A DNA stretch of 64,000 nt from Abyssisolibacter fermentans (GTDB lineage Bacteria; Bacillota; Clostridia; Tissierellales; MCWD3): assembly GCF_001559865.1 (NCBI RefSeq), contig NZ_LOHE01000024.1:1-64000 (forward strand), written 5' to 3'. Every line of letters begins with the position of its first letter. Within the stretch, counting starts at the first letter, position 1. Shown piece by piece: positions 46,065 through 55,802 of the stretch. The translations under genes and the position numbers were made by a program. The notes beneath the pieces are model-generated. The model did no database searches, was not told where the DNA came from, and saw only the letters and a list, made by a program, of their open reading frames with translations.

Positions 46065-46200
46065 GTATATCATCTGAACAGAACCCGCAGAGCCCTTCTT
46101 CTTGGTGATGCTATACCCGGTGAAAGAATGTGTGATAACGAACGGAAACATTTTTTATCGGATGTTGCCTCACGCAGCTTCGAAATCTAACTCTTGCATT
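46065..46200 (-). repeat. attC-like element E1 (truncated)
   Basis: On the minus strand, GAAGCTGCGTGAGGCAACAT, CCGATAA and TTTCCGTTCG follow the SpoIIM-like gene. The same order occurs in E3 (47.9 kb) and E4 (62.6 kb). The right half of the palindrome is not seen; the RT remnant begins there instead. Confidence 0.5.
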
Positions 46201-46204
46201 CATT

Positions 46205-46822
46205 CTATAAATTGTTTTCTTTAGATATCTCTCGAGGCCATGGGTGTTTTTCTATTATGTAGATTCTCTTAAATAGAAATCCTTCAAATATGGCTGCAAT
46301 AAGTTGAAATGGCACCACAATTGTTATAAAAAGTATACTCCATTCTTTAAATGCAACATATAAGTTCCCTGCTCCCCAAATATTTAGCCCTATACCTATT
46401 CCACCAACAGCTGCGACCATAAAAGCTGCTACTTCAAACAATATATTAGGTATTGTTACCCACTTCATTCGCTCTGGATATCTTTTTAATACTAGATTAG
46501 TTAAAAATCCAATTAAAGCATAGTGTGAAAATGGAATAACAATTAATATCCCACCAACAGAGGACCAAATTAATGCTCCTCCCAATAAATTCATCGCAAA
46601 TATAACTATTATTACTCTCAAAACACCATAAGATTTTGTTATATTGTTATAAATTATTCTAATATGAACATCTCTACTTCCATCAAGTTTTTCTCCCAAC
46701 TTTAAAGCCTTTTCCTTTTTCAGTCTAAAAATAATCTCTCCCATTAGGAAACCACTAAGTAAGACCAAAATAAAAGCAAATAATAATACCCGTTCTCTAG
46801 CTAATATCTCTATAGCATTCAT
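46205..46822 (-). CDS. SpoIIM/DUF95-like membrane protein
   Basis: This 205-residue protein has five predicted membrane segments. The region TIPNILFEVAAFMVAAVGGI followed by GIG, and the later VVPFQLIAAIFEGFLFKRI, resemble the stage II sporulation protein M family (H/N-x2-E-aromatic-A pattern then a C-terminal helix with E). Whether it acts in sporulation is unknown. It lies between two attC-like elements like a cassette gene. AAGGAGA precedes the ATG. Confidence 0.6.
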   Translation of the reverse strand: MNAIEILARERVLLFAFILVLLSGFLMGEIIFRLKKEKALKLGEKLDGSRDVHIRIIYNNITKSYGVLRVIIVIFAMNLLGGALIWSSVGGILIVIPFSHYALIGFLTNLVLKRYPERMKWVTIPNILFEVAAFMVAAVGGIGIGLNIWGAGNLYVAFKEWSILFITIVVPFQLIAAIFEGFLFKRIYIIEKHPWPREISKENNL

Positions 46823-46922
46823 TTTATCTCTCCTTAATTAAATTTGGTACTTCCAAATCTTATGATTTCATACCAACTTATCACTAATGTTTATGACCCA
46901 AAAGACATACTCTGAAATGAGT

Positions 46923-47042
46923 GAGACAATTACAAATTTCTGCTTATGGCGAGGGACCTTTTGGGTCGGCTAATGCAGAAACTGACTCGGTTAGTGGAGG
47001 GGTGTACCATGTGCTGCCAACGTTGCATTGTTATGTAAAGTC
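46923..47042 (-). repeat. attC-like element E2
   Basis: The outer arms are GACTTTACATAAC and TGTAATTGTC (minus strand). Inside lie AACGTTGGCAGCACATGG and a hairpin TTTCTGC/GCAGAAA. It is GC-richer than its surroundings. It follows the histidine phosphatase gene; next to it (47045-47090) are GCTGACATCC/TGTCAGTC arms. Confidence 0.5.
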
Positions 47043-47106
47043 GCGGGCCCACGAAGCCAGAGACTGACAGGATGTCAGCCCTTGATTTCTAACTCATAAA
47101 CTTATA

Positions 47107-47667
47107 CTACAGTGTATCAATCCAGCCACACCATTTTGAATTTTTACCAAATTCTATTTCCGAAACACCACAGTATTGGAATTCTTTTGAAAAAGCAAAC
47201 TGGCATATTAACATACCGTGAGTGACTACTGCTATTTTTTTATATGATGTGTATTTTTCAAGGCATTTCTTGGCTCTATCAAAGACATTTGATAGTTCTT
47301 CATATTTGATTGGAGAATCTTTTGGACAAATCCCTTTGCTAGAAATACAAAGTTTCAAAGCTTTGTCAACTGAATCATAATCGGAAAAAGAATACGTTAA
47401 ATCTGGTAGCCATTCATGTAAGTCTAACTCAACTTCAATTTCAACATTCCTATATTTTGATATTATAGCCGCTGTTTGTAATGCTCTGGTGTAAGGCGAT
47501 GATACAACAAGTTCAATTCCGTCTAATATCGGGTTTTCTGCTGCTATTCGTGCTTGTGCTTTCCCTAATTTAGTCAAATGAGCTAAGTCACGTCCATGAC
47601 CAATAAATCCTCTTTGTTTAACATCATTATAATCCGGTTCACCATGCCGAACAAAAACAATCTTCAT
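47107..47667 (-). CDS. Histidine phosphatase family protein
   Basis: This 186-residue protein has the RHG catalytic motif (IVFVRHGEPDYND), SSPYTRALQTAAII and the second His in VVTHGMLICQF. It belongs to the phosphoglycerate-mutase-like phosphatases; the substrate is unknown. TGGAGG precedes the ATG. It lies between two palindromic elements, with the same orientation as its neighbours. Confidence 0.88.
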   Translation of the reverse strand: MKIVFVRHGEPDYNDVKQRGFIGHGRDLAHLTKLGKAQARIAAENPILDGIELVVSSPYTRALQTAAIISKYRNVEIEVELDLHEWLPDLTYSFSDYDSVDKALKLCISSKGICPKDSPIKYEELSNVFDRAKKCLEKYTSYKKIAVVTHGMLICQFAFSKEFQYCGVSEIEFGKNSKWCGWIDTL

Positions 47668-47745
47668 TCTCTCTTACCTCCAGTACATAAATAATTTAAC
47701 TTGCAAAATCTTGTATATGTGTTAAATATCTTAGAAGCTTTCTCC

Positions 47746-47930
47746 AAGCAATCTCCCGTGCACGAATGCGCGGTCTTCTGCGCGAGATTTTATATAGCGT
47801 TTGCTTATTGTCGACTTCATCAGCTCATTTAACTTCTGTACTATTTGTGCTAGATATGATGATGTGCGAAGCGAACAGCAATATGGTATTATATGATGTT
47901 GACTTATTCAACTTCGTAGCTCTTTCCCTA
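47746..47930 (-). repeat. attC-like element E3 (two parts)
   Basis: Part one (47746-47806) is a 61-bp palindrome with AAGCAA/TTGCTT and ATCTCG/CGGGAGAT arms. Part two (47870-47930) has the conserved block GAAAGAGCTACGAAGTTGAA, then TAAGTCAACATC, ATATAA and GTTCGC, shared with E1 and E4. Together they fill the 300-bp gap between the phosphatase gene and the interrupted gene upstream. Confidence 0.5.
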
Positions 47931-47972
47931 AATCTTTTAAAATAATCGTCGACTGTAGTTGTCTAAGTTTTT

Positions 47973-48682
47973 TATTTTTTAAGTTCTATAGGTGTGAATT
48001 TAATATTGTCTACTACATACATCTTACCTTGAAAATAATATGACATATCCATCTTACCAATAAAAGAAGCTGGACCAATTTGTGCCCATACTGTAACATA
48101 TAACTTATCATCTTTGATTTCATAATTTATTATGTTTCCAAAAACAATATCTTCAAAAAGTTGTTGAAGTTCAATGTCTATATACCTTTAAACAAGTGTT
48201 GTTGTATAATCAGCAAAAGAAATCCTTATTTCTTTAGGAGAAAGTTTTGTTTTAACATTTTTGTAAATAACATGAATTGGATTTTCTGCATCATAATCTT
48301 GAAATGTAGAAATATCTATAATGTGTACTTGTTCAGTATGAAATCCTGTACCAGTACCATTTATTAGTATAACAATAAGTTCTTCTACCCCATCTTTATT
48401 CAAGTCTGAAAGTATAAGTTTTGGACTAAATGTTGGATTAGATATATTTTGCCAATTAAAATACCTTTCACTATTTCCTAATTGTAAAATAAACTCTGTA
48501 TACATTCCATTATCCTTATTTATGGCATATAGTCTTATATTTTTTTCTGGTATTTCAGCAACAACTGTTTTTTTATCTTCATTACTATAAAAAACATCTT
48601 CATCCATATTACGGTAAGATAAAATGAAGAAACTTAAAAATCCAATAATTACAACTATTGATAAAAGTAAATACTTTTTCAA
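47973..48682 (-). pseudogene. Secreted/membrane-anchored protein interrupted by one stop codon
   Basis: A TTG at 48682 with AGAAGGAGG upstream starts a frame with one N-terminal membrane segment (YLLLSIVVIIGFLSFFIL). It has an FG-GAP/EF-like stretch, LSDLNKDGVEELIVILIN. At 48188-48190 a TAA interrupts, but the same frame then continues for 71 codons with good coding sequence (YIDIELQQLFEDIVFGNI, later GKMYVVDNIKFTPIELKK) to the stop at 47973. The intact protein would have 236 residues. It is a recent nonsense mutation or a sequencing error. Family unknown. Confidence 0.7.
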
Positions 48683-48850
48683 TATATTCCTCCTTCTAAT
48701 AAGTGAGTTGCAAATGAATGTCTCAAGTAAGGGATGCACAGTAACTTTTCTTTTTATTTTTGCTTTTATACATGCATCATCATTGCACCTACACCTTTAT
48801 AATTTCTATATTTATCTTTTAAATCCTTTTATTTCATATGTAATAGACGT
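48683..48850 (-). pseudogene. Tyrosine recombinase remnant 2
   Basis: On the minus strand, KDLKDKYRNYKGVGAMMM (48830-48775) and KVTVHPL followed by the CACTTATTAGAAGGAGGA codons (THLLEGG) align with the remnant at 61 kb. A deletion and a frameshift break it. Its LLEGG codons now supply the AGAAGGAGG ribosome site of the interrupted gene downstream. Confidence 0.6.
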
Positions 48851-49232
48851 GATTAGTCGTGAAATATTTCACTAACACAGAAATTTGCCATTTTGAGACA
48901 ACTCCTTATAAATTCTAATACGGTCATTATTAAAATGAACAATTTAATTCCCATTATCAAAAGCTTCCACTTTCACTCGCTGATTTTTATTTACGATTTA
49001 CACCAAATCTAAATTTTTTATTCTCTGCTTAGATAAACCATGAAATAAATTAAATCCATGGTTTACTATGTATCTTTTTTACTATTATTGTGAAAATGAT
49101 GTCGAAAATACATTCTCGTAATATATAGGATAAGAAAATTCTATTTTTTTAATATAAATATTGACATAATTTACAAAGCACTATATAATTTAGTTAGTTT
49201 ATGCTAACTAATTATACAGAGGGGGAATTTCT

Positions 49233-50486
49233 ATGAAAGAAATTCGATACAAACGAAATTTATATCTCTATTTATTTGGAAGTAATACATCTGTATTTGG
49301 AGATGTTATGCTTACGACAGCATTGGCACTTCATATAATGAAACTAACACAATCTCCTAAAATGTTTGGAAGTATAATCGCAACAGCTTTCATACCAAGA
49401 TTGATTCTTAGTATATTCTCAGGAGCTATTGTAGATCGGTTGGATCAGAAAAAAGTTATGATTGGCTTAGACTTGCTCCGAGGATTCGTGTTATTAGGTC
49501 TTATGTTTATTAATCACCTTGGACTTACGGTTATTGTACCTCTAATAATTGGATTTGCGATGGCTGATACATTTTTTATGCCAGCTTCAATATCGATAGT
49601 GCCTCGTTTATTCAATAAAGAAAATATAGGAACTGTGAATTCGTTGAATCAGTCGATTTATAGCACCTTTAATGTTATATCTCCATTGATTGCCAGTGTG
49701 CTTTTAGCATCAGGGAGCCTCAAGCTGATTATTTTTATTGATGCCATTACTTTTATTTTATCAGCTTTAGCTGAAATGTTTTTTGATGTAGATACAATTT
49801 CAAACCTAAAGGCAAAATCCAATTTGATTAAAGATATGGGAACCGGTGTTAAAGTAATATTCAGTGATATTCGTGTGGCATCTCTAATAGGCAATGGTGC
49901 ATTAACACACTTGTTCTTATTTTCATTTATCGAAGTTGGTATGCTTAGTTTATTAGTGGTTACTTTTAAAACACCTGAATTTCATTATGGAGTCCTTCAA
50001 GGAACGATATCAGTGAGTACTATCCTAGCGTCTCTTATAGCACTTCATCAAAAAGATAAAAGAAAGATTGCAAGTCATATCAATATAGGTATTATCGGGA
50101 TGATTGGTGCTGTTTTTCTATTTGCACCTTTAGGGTCAAATTATTTTATTACATGGATTTCAAATTATTCGTATTTACCAGTAATATATCTTTCAATAGG
50201 ATGCTTCTGTATGTTCCTGTCCTTTGGATATTATGGCGTATTTTTTAAAACCTTTTATCAGTCAGAAGTGCCTAAAGAGTACCTTGGACGATTTTCGTCT
50301 ATTTTTATGATGTTAATATCACTGTCTAGGGTATTAGGTATGTATATCTACGGAATTCTTTTTGAACAACCAAAAATCATTTACCCTGTCTTAATTCTTG
50401 CATTTGGGATGACAGTTAAACTTATTGTTCACATTCCATTTCTGAAAGCAGAAGGGATATATAAAACAAATAAAACCTCTTTATAA
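49233..50486 (+). CDS. MFS drug-efflux-type transporter
   Basis: This 417-residue protein has about 12 membrane segments and the major-facilitator loop FSGAIVDRLDQKKVMIGLDL, typical of the MFS_3/MdfA- or macrolide-efflux-like group. GAGGGGGAA precedes the ATG, and a plausible TTGACA-like/TATAAT promoter region (ATTGACAT, TATATAATT) lies at 49160-49192. A MarR-type regulator follows on the same strand, which fits efflux under local control. The 48851-49232 gap contains a thrS-leader-type repeat (48972-49043) and a hairpin, no gene. Confidence 0.87.
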   Translation: MKEIRYKRNLYLYLFGSNTSVFGDVMLTTALALHIMKLTQSPKMFGSIIATAFIPRLILSIFSGAIVDRLDQKKVMIGLDLLRGFVLLGLMFINHLGLTVIVPLIIGFAMADTFFMPASISIVPRLFNKENIGTVNSLNQSIYSTFNVISPLIASVLLASGSLKLIIFIDAITFILSALAEMFFDVDTISNLKAKSNLIKDMGTGVKVIFSDIRVASLIGNGALTHLFLFSFIEVGMLSLLVVTFKTPEFHYGVLQGTISVSTILASLIALHQKDKRKIASHINIGIIGMIGAVFLFAPLGSNYFITWISNYSYLPVIYLSIGCFCMFLSFGYYGVFFKTFYQSEVPKEYLGRFSSIFMMLISLSRVLGMYIYGILFEQPKIIYPVLILAFGMTVKLIVHIPFLKAEGIYKTNKTSL

Positions 50487-50519
50487 ATAATTATAATTTT
50501 GATAAAATTAATTTATAAC

Positions 50520-50643
50520 AAGCAAAATATTCCCCACCTCTATAGGTGACGGGTACCGATTAGATTTAACAGGCGGTGTACAATCTTTCGCCTCGTTGAA
50601 ACGGTGTGTTGCAATTACTACGTAATTGCCTGCGTTGTTATAA
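50520..50643. repeat. Structured intergenic repeat, copy 2
   Basis: It matches 5496-5622. The three hairpins are kept: CCACCT/AGGTGA, AGGCG/CGCCT and GCAATTAC/GTAATTGC. Differences include changes that preserve the third stem. It lies between the MFS and MarR genes. Confidence 0.65.
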
Positions 50644-50663
50644 TAATCTTGGAAGGTGATTTT

Positions 50664-51086
50664 TTGGAGTTTTATAAATTAATAGATCAAATTTTAGTGC
50701 AATGTTCCAATATAATCAGAGAAGAAAAAGAAAAATTGTTTGAAAAGGAAGACCTTGACAATATTACTTATGGACAATTTACAATTCTAGACTGGATATC
50801 TATATTAGAAAAACCAACAATTACGGCACTGTCAAAAGCTATGAACATGTCAAAGCCAACGGTGACGATTCACATTCAAAAAATGGAACGAATTGGCTTG
50901 GTTTATAAAGAAAAATCCTACGAAGATCGAAGAGTTTCATATATTCGATTATCCGAAAAGGGAAAACGTGTAGAAATGGCAGAACAAAATGCGTTTAAGC
51001 GTATAGAAAAAATTATTAACGAAAAACTTACAGACGAGGAACAGAAATATTTTTCAGTAGCTTTGAATAAGCTATTGAAGAAATAG
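50664..51086 (+). CDS. MarR family transcriptional regulator
   Basis: This 140-residue winged-helix protein has TYGQFTILDWISILEKPTIT, the recognition helix region MNMSKPTVTIHIQKMERIGL and the wing KEKSYEDRRVSYIRLSEKG. TTG at 50664 is chosen because GGAAGGTGAT precedes it; the open frame reaches back into the repeat element. MarR proteins repress transporter genes and are released by their ligands, so the MFS gene upstream is the likely target. Confidence 0.87.
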   Translation: MEFYKLIDQILVQCSNIIREEKEKLFEKEDLDNITYGQFTILDWISILEKPTITALSKAMNMSKPTVTIHIQKMERIGLVYKEKSYEDRRVSYIRLSEKGKRVEMAEQNAFKRIEKIINEKLTDEEQKYFSVALNKLLKK

Positions 51087-51171
51087 TAAAATATTATATT
51101 GAAAATCAAAAATAACGGTTACTAAAAGTACTTTTTTTAAAGTAGAAGATTGATAAAAAAGATTTATTAGG

Positions 51172-51206
51172 CTTAAGCTCAAGTTCTTTAAGTGGCTTAA
51201 GCCTAA
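51172..51206. terminator. Terminator between MarR and UvrA-like genes
   Basis: AGGCTTAAGC and GCTTAAGCCT form a stem around a 15-base loop, between convergent genes. Confidence 0.6.
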
Positions 51207-51271
51207 ATAAGGCTTTTAGTCTTAAACCTTTATGTCTAAATCCACCTACTTTAGTAGGTAAGTTGTTTTAT

Positions 51272-54145
51272 TTACAAAACATGTTTTAAATACTGTCCAG
51301 TCACAGATTCCTTCACTTCTTTCACTTGTTCTGGTGTTCCTTGTGCTACCACATATCCTCCATTTTTCCCTCCTTCAGGTCCAAGATCAATGATATGGTC
51401 TGCAGTTTTAAGTACTTCTAAATTATGTTCAATAACAAGTAGAGAATGTCCCTTATCTACAAGTAGATTTAAACAATTTAATAACTTTTTTATATCTGAA
51501 ATATGAAGTCCTGTAGTAGGCTCGTCTAGTATATAAAGATTACTTGTACCTCTCTTTATCTTACCTAATTCAGAAGCTAGCTTTATTCTCTGCGCTTCTC
51601 CACCTGATAAAGTTGTTGAAGGCTGGCCTAACTTGATATATCCTAATCCTAATTGATTCATAATGCTAAGTTTATGATATATGTTTTTCTTATCCTTAAA
51701 AAATTCTGCTGCTTCTTCAACACTCATATCAAGTACCTCATATATGTTTTTTCCGTTATATTTAACATCTAGTATCTCTTTTTTATATCGTTGTCCCTTG
51801 CATATGGGACATACAATTTCAACATCAGGCATAAATTGTAATTTTGTTACTATTCGTCCATCTCCTTTACAATGCTCACATCTCCCACTATTCTTACTGT
51901 TAAAACTAAAGTTTGAAATAGTATACCCATTTGCCTTTGCTTCTTCAGTGTTCATAAATAATCTTCTTATGCTATCAAATAAGCCGATATACGTTGCAGG
52001 ATTAGATCTGCTATTTTTCCCTATGGGAGACTGATCAATATTTATAATGTTTTTTATATGCTCGTTCCCTTTTAAATCTCTATGTTTTCCAGGAATAATT
52101 CTTGGATCTGCTATGCTCCTAAGCTTCTTATAGATAATCTCATTGACGAGTGTACTTTTCCCAGACCCTGAAACACCTGATATACATACAAAAACACCTA
52201 ATGGAATCTCTACATCAATATCTTTTAAGTTGTTTTCTCTAGCTCCAAGAATTATCAGTTTATTGCCATTATACTTACGTCTTTCTTTAGGAACAAGTAT
52301 CCTTTCTTTACCACAAAGATATCTTCCTGTTATAGATTGTTTAGCTTTCTTTATCACATCTATACTTCCTATTTCAACAATCTTCCCACCATGTATTCCA
52401 GGTCCTGGACCAATCTCAACTATGTTATCAGCATTTTCTATTGTTTCAATATCGTGTTCAACAACAATAACTGTATTACCTATATCTCTAAGTTGCTTTA
52501 AGATTTTTATTACCTTTTTACTATCTCGAGCATGAAGTCCTACACTAGGTTCATCAAGTATATATATCATTCCCATAAGACCTGAACTAATTTGTGAAGC
52601 TAATCTTATTCTTTGTGCTTCTCCACCAGAAATTGTATCTGCTCTCCTACCTAGTGAAAGATAATCTAGTCCAATCTCTATAAGTAATGATATCCTTTTG
52701 TTTATCTCATGGACAATTGGTTCTGCAATATATTTTTTATCTGACGGAAATTTTAGCTTCGACATAAAATCATATAATTCTGTTAACTGCATCCAGCATA
52801 GTTCATGTATATTCTTATCATTAATAAGAATATTGAACCTTTGTTTCTTTAACTTTTTTCCGCCACAATCCGGACAGGTATATTCTACCATTTTCTTTTT
52901 AAACCATTCAAGCACTGCTTCATTTACTTTATCCTTTCTTGTTGTTTCCCTGTACCAGTGTTCAGTTTGATTTACGTATCCACTAAATTGAATTTTTCTA
53001 CCAATAATCCAGTTTCTCTTATTGAAATTAGGTGGCGCTTCTATCGTAATTTTTTCACCTTTTGTTCCATAAAACAATATATCTTTTATATCATCAGGCA
53101 ATTCATTAAAAGGTGTATCTAAGCTAAAGTTATAATGTCTTGAAAGATTATACATTAAGATATGTTTATATGTTATTTCTCCTCGGTAGTTGTACACACT
53201 TGGATCGAATGCTCCTTCATTAATACTTTTCTGTTGATTAACAATCATTAACCTTGGATCTGCCTTTTTGGAAGTACCTATTCCTCCACATGTTCGACAA
53301 GAACTAGAAATGTTATTAAATGCAAAGTAATGTGATTCAATGTTTGCCATGGTAATATGGTGTTTTTTACAACCAAAACTACTATAAAATTTGTCTTTTA
53401 CTTCTTCAGGTATATCCTCCGAAAGAAACTCTGCAATAAGAATATGTTCTCCAATTACCTCTAGTGCAGTTTCTAAGGAATTTGTTATGCTTTTTTCAAT
53501 ATTGTTTTTTACTTCAAATCTATCAATGACTATTTTGATATCATGGTCACAATATTCATCTATATCTATTTCTTCACTAATATCGATTCTCTTCCCATCT
53601 ATAACTAGACTATTGTACCCCTTCTTTCTTATCTCATCAAAAAGATATGCATAGGTTTCTCCATACAGTTTACATACTGGTGTTAAGAATTCAATCTTCG
53701 TTCCCTCTGGCAATGATAATACTGCTTCAACTATTTGCCCAGACGTCTTAATGTCAAATTTCTCTTCGCAATAAGGACACTTAACTGTTCCCACAGTCGC
53801 ATATAACAATCTCATATAATCATATATATCTGTCATAGTTCCGACCGTTGATCTTGGATTAACAAGTCCTCTTTTTTGTTCTATAGCTATTACTGGAGAT
53901 AGCCCGAAAACAAAATCTACTTCTGGTTTCTTCAGTTGTGAAATTCTACTTCGTGAAAATGTAGGTAATGAATCAAGAAATCTTCTCTGACCCTCTCCAT
54001 AAATAATGTCAAACGCAAGTGAAGACTTGCCAGATCCACTTACGCCTGTTATGACAGTAATCTTATCTCGTGGAATATTTACATCAATGTTCTTAAGGTT
54101 ATTCTGCCTTGCACCCTTTATCTCTATATCTTTCATCCCTAACAC
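51272..54145 (-). CDS. UvrA-like ABC protein (UvrA paralogue)
   Basis: This 957-residue protein has two ABC cassettes: Walker [14 protein letters not shown] and [13 protein letters not shown], signatures [12 protein letters not shown] and [12 protein letters not shown], and Walker [11 protein letters not shown] and [10 protein letters not shown]. Zinc-binding sites are [32 protein letters not shown] and CPICKGQR. The segment after the first cassette reads [20 protein letters not shown], unlike the canonical UvrA SAYARQFL-type sequence. I therefore call it a UvrA2-type paralogue, probably for drug or DNA-adduct tolerance, and not the housekeeping uvrA. No uvrB or uvrC is nearby. GTG start after GAGGAGTG. 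Confidence 0.85.
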   Translation of the reverse strand: MLGMKDIEIKGARQNNLKNIDVNIPRDKITVITGVSGSGKSSLAFDIIYGEGQRRFLDSLPTFSRSRISQLKKPEVDFVFGLSPVIAIEQKRGLVNPRSTVGTMTDIYDYMRLLYATVGTVKCPYCEEKFDIKTSGQIVEAVLSLPEGTKIEFLTPVCKLYGETYAYLFDEIRKKGYNSLVIDGKRIDISEEIDIDEYCDHDIKIVIDRFEVKNNIEKSITNSLETALEVIGEHILIAEFLSEDIPEEVKDKFYSSFGCKKHHITMANIESHYFAFNNISSSCRTCGGIGTSKKADPRLMIVNQQKSINEGAFDPSVYNYRGEITYKHILMYNLSRHYNFSLDTPFNELPDDIKDILFYGTKGEKITIEAPPNFNKRNWIIGRKIQFSGYVNQTEHWYRETTRKDKVNEAVLEWFKKKMVEYTCPDCGGKKLKKQRFNILINDKNIHELCWMQLTELYDFMSKLKFPSDKKYIAEPIVHEINKRISLLIEIGLDYLSLGRRADTISGGEAQRIRLASQISSGLMGMIYILDEPSVGLHARDSKKVIKILKQLRDIGNTVIVVEHDIETIENADNIVEIGPGPGIHGGKIVEIGSIDVIKKAKQSITGRYLCGKERILVPKERRKYNGNKLIILGARENNLKDIDVEIPLGVFVCISGVSGSGKSTLVNEIIYKKLRSIADPRIIPGKHRDLKGNEHIKNIINIDQSPIGKNSRSNPATYIGLFDSIRRLFMNTEEAKANGYTISNFSFNSKNSGRCEHCKGDGRIVTKLQFMPDVEIVCPICKGQRYKKEILDVKYNGKNIYEVLDMSVEEAAEFFKDKKNIYHKLSIMNQLGLGYIKLGQPSTTLSGGEAQRIKLASELGKIKRGTSNLYILDEPTTGLHISDIKKLLNCLNLLVDKGHSLLVIEHNLEVLKTADHIIDLGPEGGKNGGYVVAQGTPEQVKEVKESVTGQYLKHVL

Positions 54146-54169
54146 TAAACCACTCCTCTAAAGGTATTT

Positions 54170-55474
54170 CTATATGAATATGTCAATATCTACATCATTC
54201 TTAAAATAAGCAGGTTCATATACAACAGTATTACTCTTATTCGTTATATGTGTTTCTGAGATATCTTTCACAAGAATCCCCTCTTCACAAAGCCATTCAC
54301 ATATTTCACAAATTATATGAGTACTTATAGTCTTATTAAAATCTTGTACAATTGTTGAAAGTGCTTTCATCTCATTAACTTTATTAAAATAATCTAGGAT
54401 AGGCTTGCATATGATATCTATATGTTGTCTTAAATACTCATAAATCATGTCAATAGAGCGCGATACATATATACTATTTTTTCTCTCATCCATCAATCCC
54501 AAATATAATTTTTCGATAATTGGATTATTATACTTTAAGGCCTGTAATATAACCTCTCTCGAAGGAATATTATTATTTAATAGTACCTCGATTGCTGCTA
54601 TATGTTTTAATGTTTCAGTTATCCATAAATACGAGTACTTAACATCACTTTTAACTTTTAACCACTTTTCTGCTTTATATAACCTCCAAAGAACCCATTC
54701 CGTTCTTTCCATTAAAGCATAGGATTTATCTCTTTCACCTATTTTATTTGTATCAAAAATATTTTCAAACAGTTCCTTTAATGATTCATCTTTACAATAA
54801 ATTAATGTCCCTAATGAGTAATAAGAATGTGTCATTGATGCTTGTGAACTTTTCCCAATCATTTTTTTAAATTCAGTTCTAGCCAGTACATGTCCGTTTA
54901 TATATATATCATCTTCTAAAAGGCATAGCTCAGACTTAAGTTTACAATTATCATTAACTATAATAGTCATATCTATATCAGATTTTTCCCAAACCTGATC
55001 ATAAGAAAGGCTTCCCATTATAATTACTGCAAGGACATTAATGTCTTTTTTTAATCTTTCACATAAAGTTTCAACAGCTCTCATATATCGCTTCTGCAAA
55101 GCACTATTAGCAAAACTAACTTTCCAGAAATCAGTAGGTATAGCATGTGTATTCAGCTTTCTATATGCATTTGGAGTAATATCAAATATTCTCTTAAATG
55201 CTCTTGAAAATGTTTCATGAGAGTTAAATCCATAATCTAATGCTATATCCACTATTTTCTTATCCGTTTCTATTATTTCCCCCGCTGCTACAGACAATTT
55301 TCTCTTTCTTATGTAATCTGTAACAGGTATCCCTACTATAGATTGAAATACTCTATGAAAATGATGGGCAGAGTAGAAACATAAAGCCGATAATTCTTCA
55401 AGTGAAATATCCTCTTTTATATGTTCTTCAATATAATCCAGTGTTTTCTGTAACTTATTATAATAATCAGACAT
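54170..55474 (-). CDS. AraC-type regulator fused to a nucleotidyltransferase-like domain
   Basis: This 434-residue protein has residues 1-110 as an AraC double HTH: LDYIEEHIKEDISLEELSAL and IALDYGFNSHETFSRAFKRI. After a linker, residues about 130-380 contain VIIMGSLSYDQVWEKSDIDM followed by TIIV, the G-S-x(11-13)-D-x-D metal site of the nucleotidyltransferase fold, then a helical region like aminoglycoside nucleotidyltransferases. The fusion suggests a regulator whose sensor is, or derives from, a nucleotidyltransferase. It starts 25 bases upstream of the UvrA-like gene and is likely cotranscribed with it. Confidence 0.8.
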   Translation of the reverse strand: MSDYYNKLQKTLDYIEEHIKEDISLEELSALCFYSAHHFHRVFQSIVGIPVTDYIRKRKLSVAAGEIIETDKKIVDIALDYGFNSHETFSRAFKRIFDITPNAYRKLNTHAIPTDFWKVSFANSALQKRYMRAVETLCERLKKDINVLAVIIMGSLSYDQVWEKSDIDMTIIVNDNCKLKSELCLLEDDIYINGHVLARTEFKKMIGKSSQASMTHSYYSLGTLIYCKDESLKELFENIFDTNKIGERDKSYALMERTEWVLWRLYKAEKWLKVKSDVKYSYLWITETLKHIAAIEVLLNNNIPSREVILQALKYNNPIIEKLYLGLMDERKNSIYVSRSIDMIYEYLRQHIDIICKPILDYFNKVNEMKALSTIVQDFNKTISTHIICEICEWLCEEGILVKDISETHITNKSNTVVYEPAYFKNDVDIDIFI

Positions 55475-55650
55475 CTTCCATCACCAACCTTTAAAAACAG
55501 TATATCATATAACAATTTACTTTTCTTGATAATGCTTGATATATTGTAAATCTTGATGTTTACTAGAGTTTAGCTCTCATCTATATAGTATATGATGATT
55601 AGTTACCTCCTTAACCGATTAGGAATTAACCTAATCTATTATGTTAAAAA

Positions 55651-55712
55651 GTATTAAATCTAGATTATTCATAGAAAATTAATACTTTTTTTTATGAATA
55701 ATCAGGGTTAAA
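55651..55712. repeat. MITE-like short element
   Basis: AATCTAGATTATTCATAGAA and TTTATGAATAATCAGGGTTA are terminal inverted repeats only about 25 bases apart, so this is an internally deleted member of the family. Confidence 0.6.
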
Positions 55713-55802
55713 TTATAGATAAAAAAACCACGTCAACCAATACCACATAGAATAAAAAATATTTAAAATAAGCACCAATTATGACCAATCGGTGCTTTGT
55801 GT

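Noticed and set aside
51272-54145. Housekeeping uvrA
   Set aside because: The N-terminal consensus differs clearly, and no uvrB or uvrC is adjacent.
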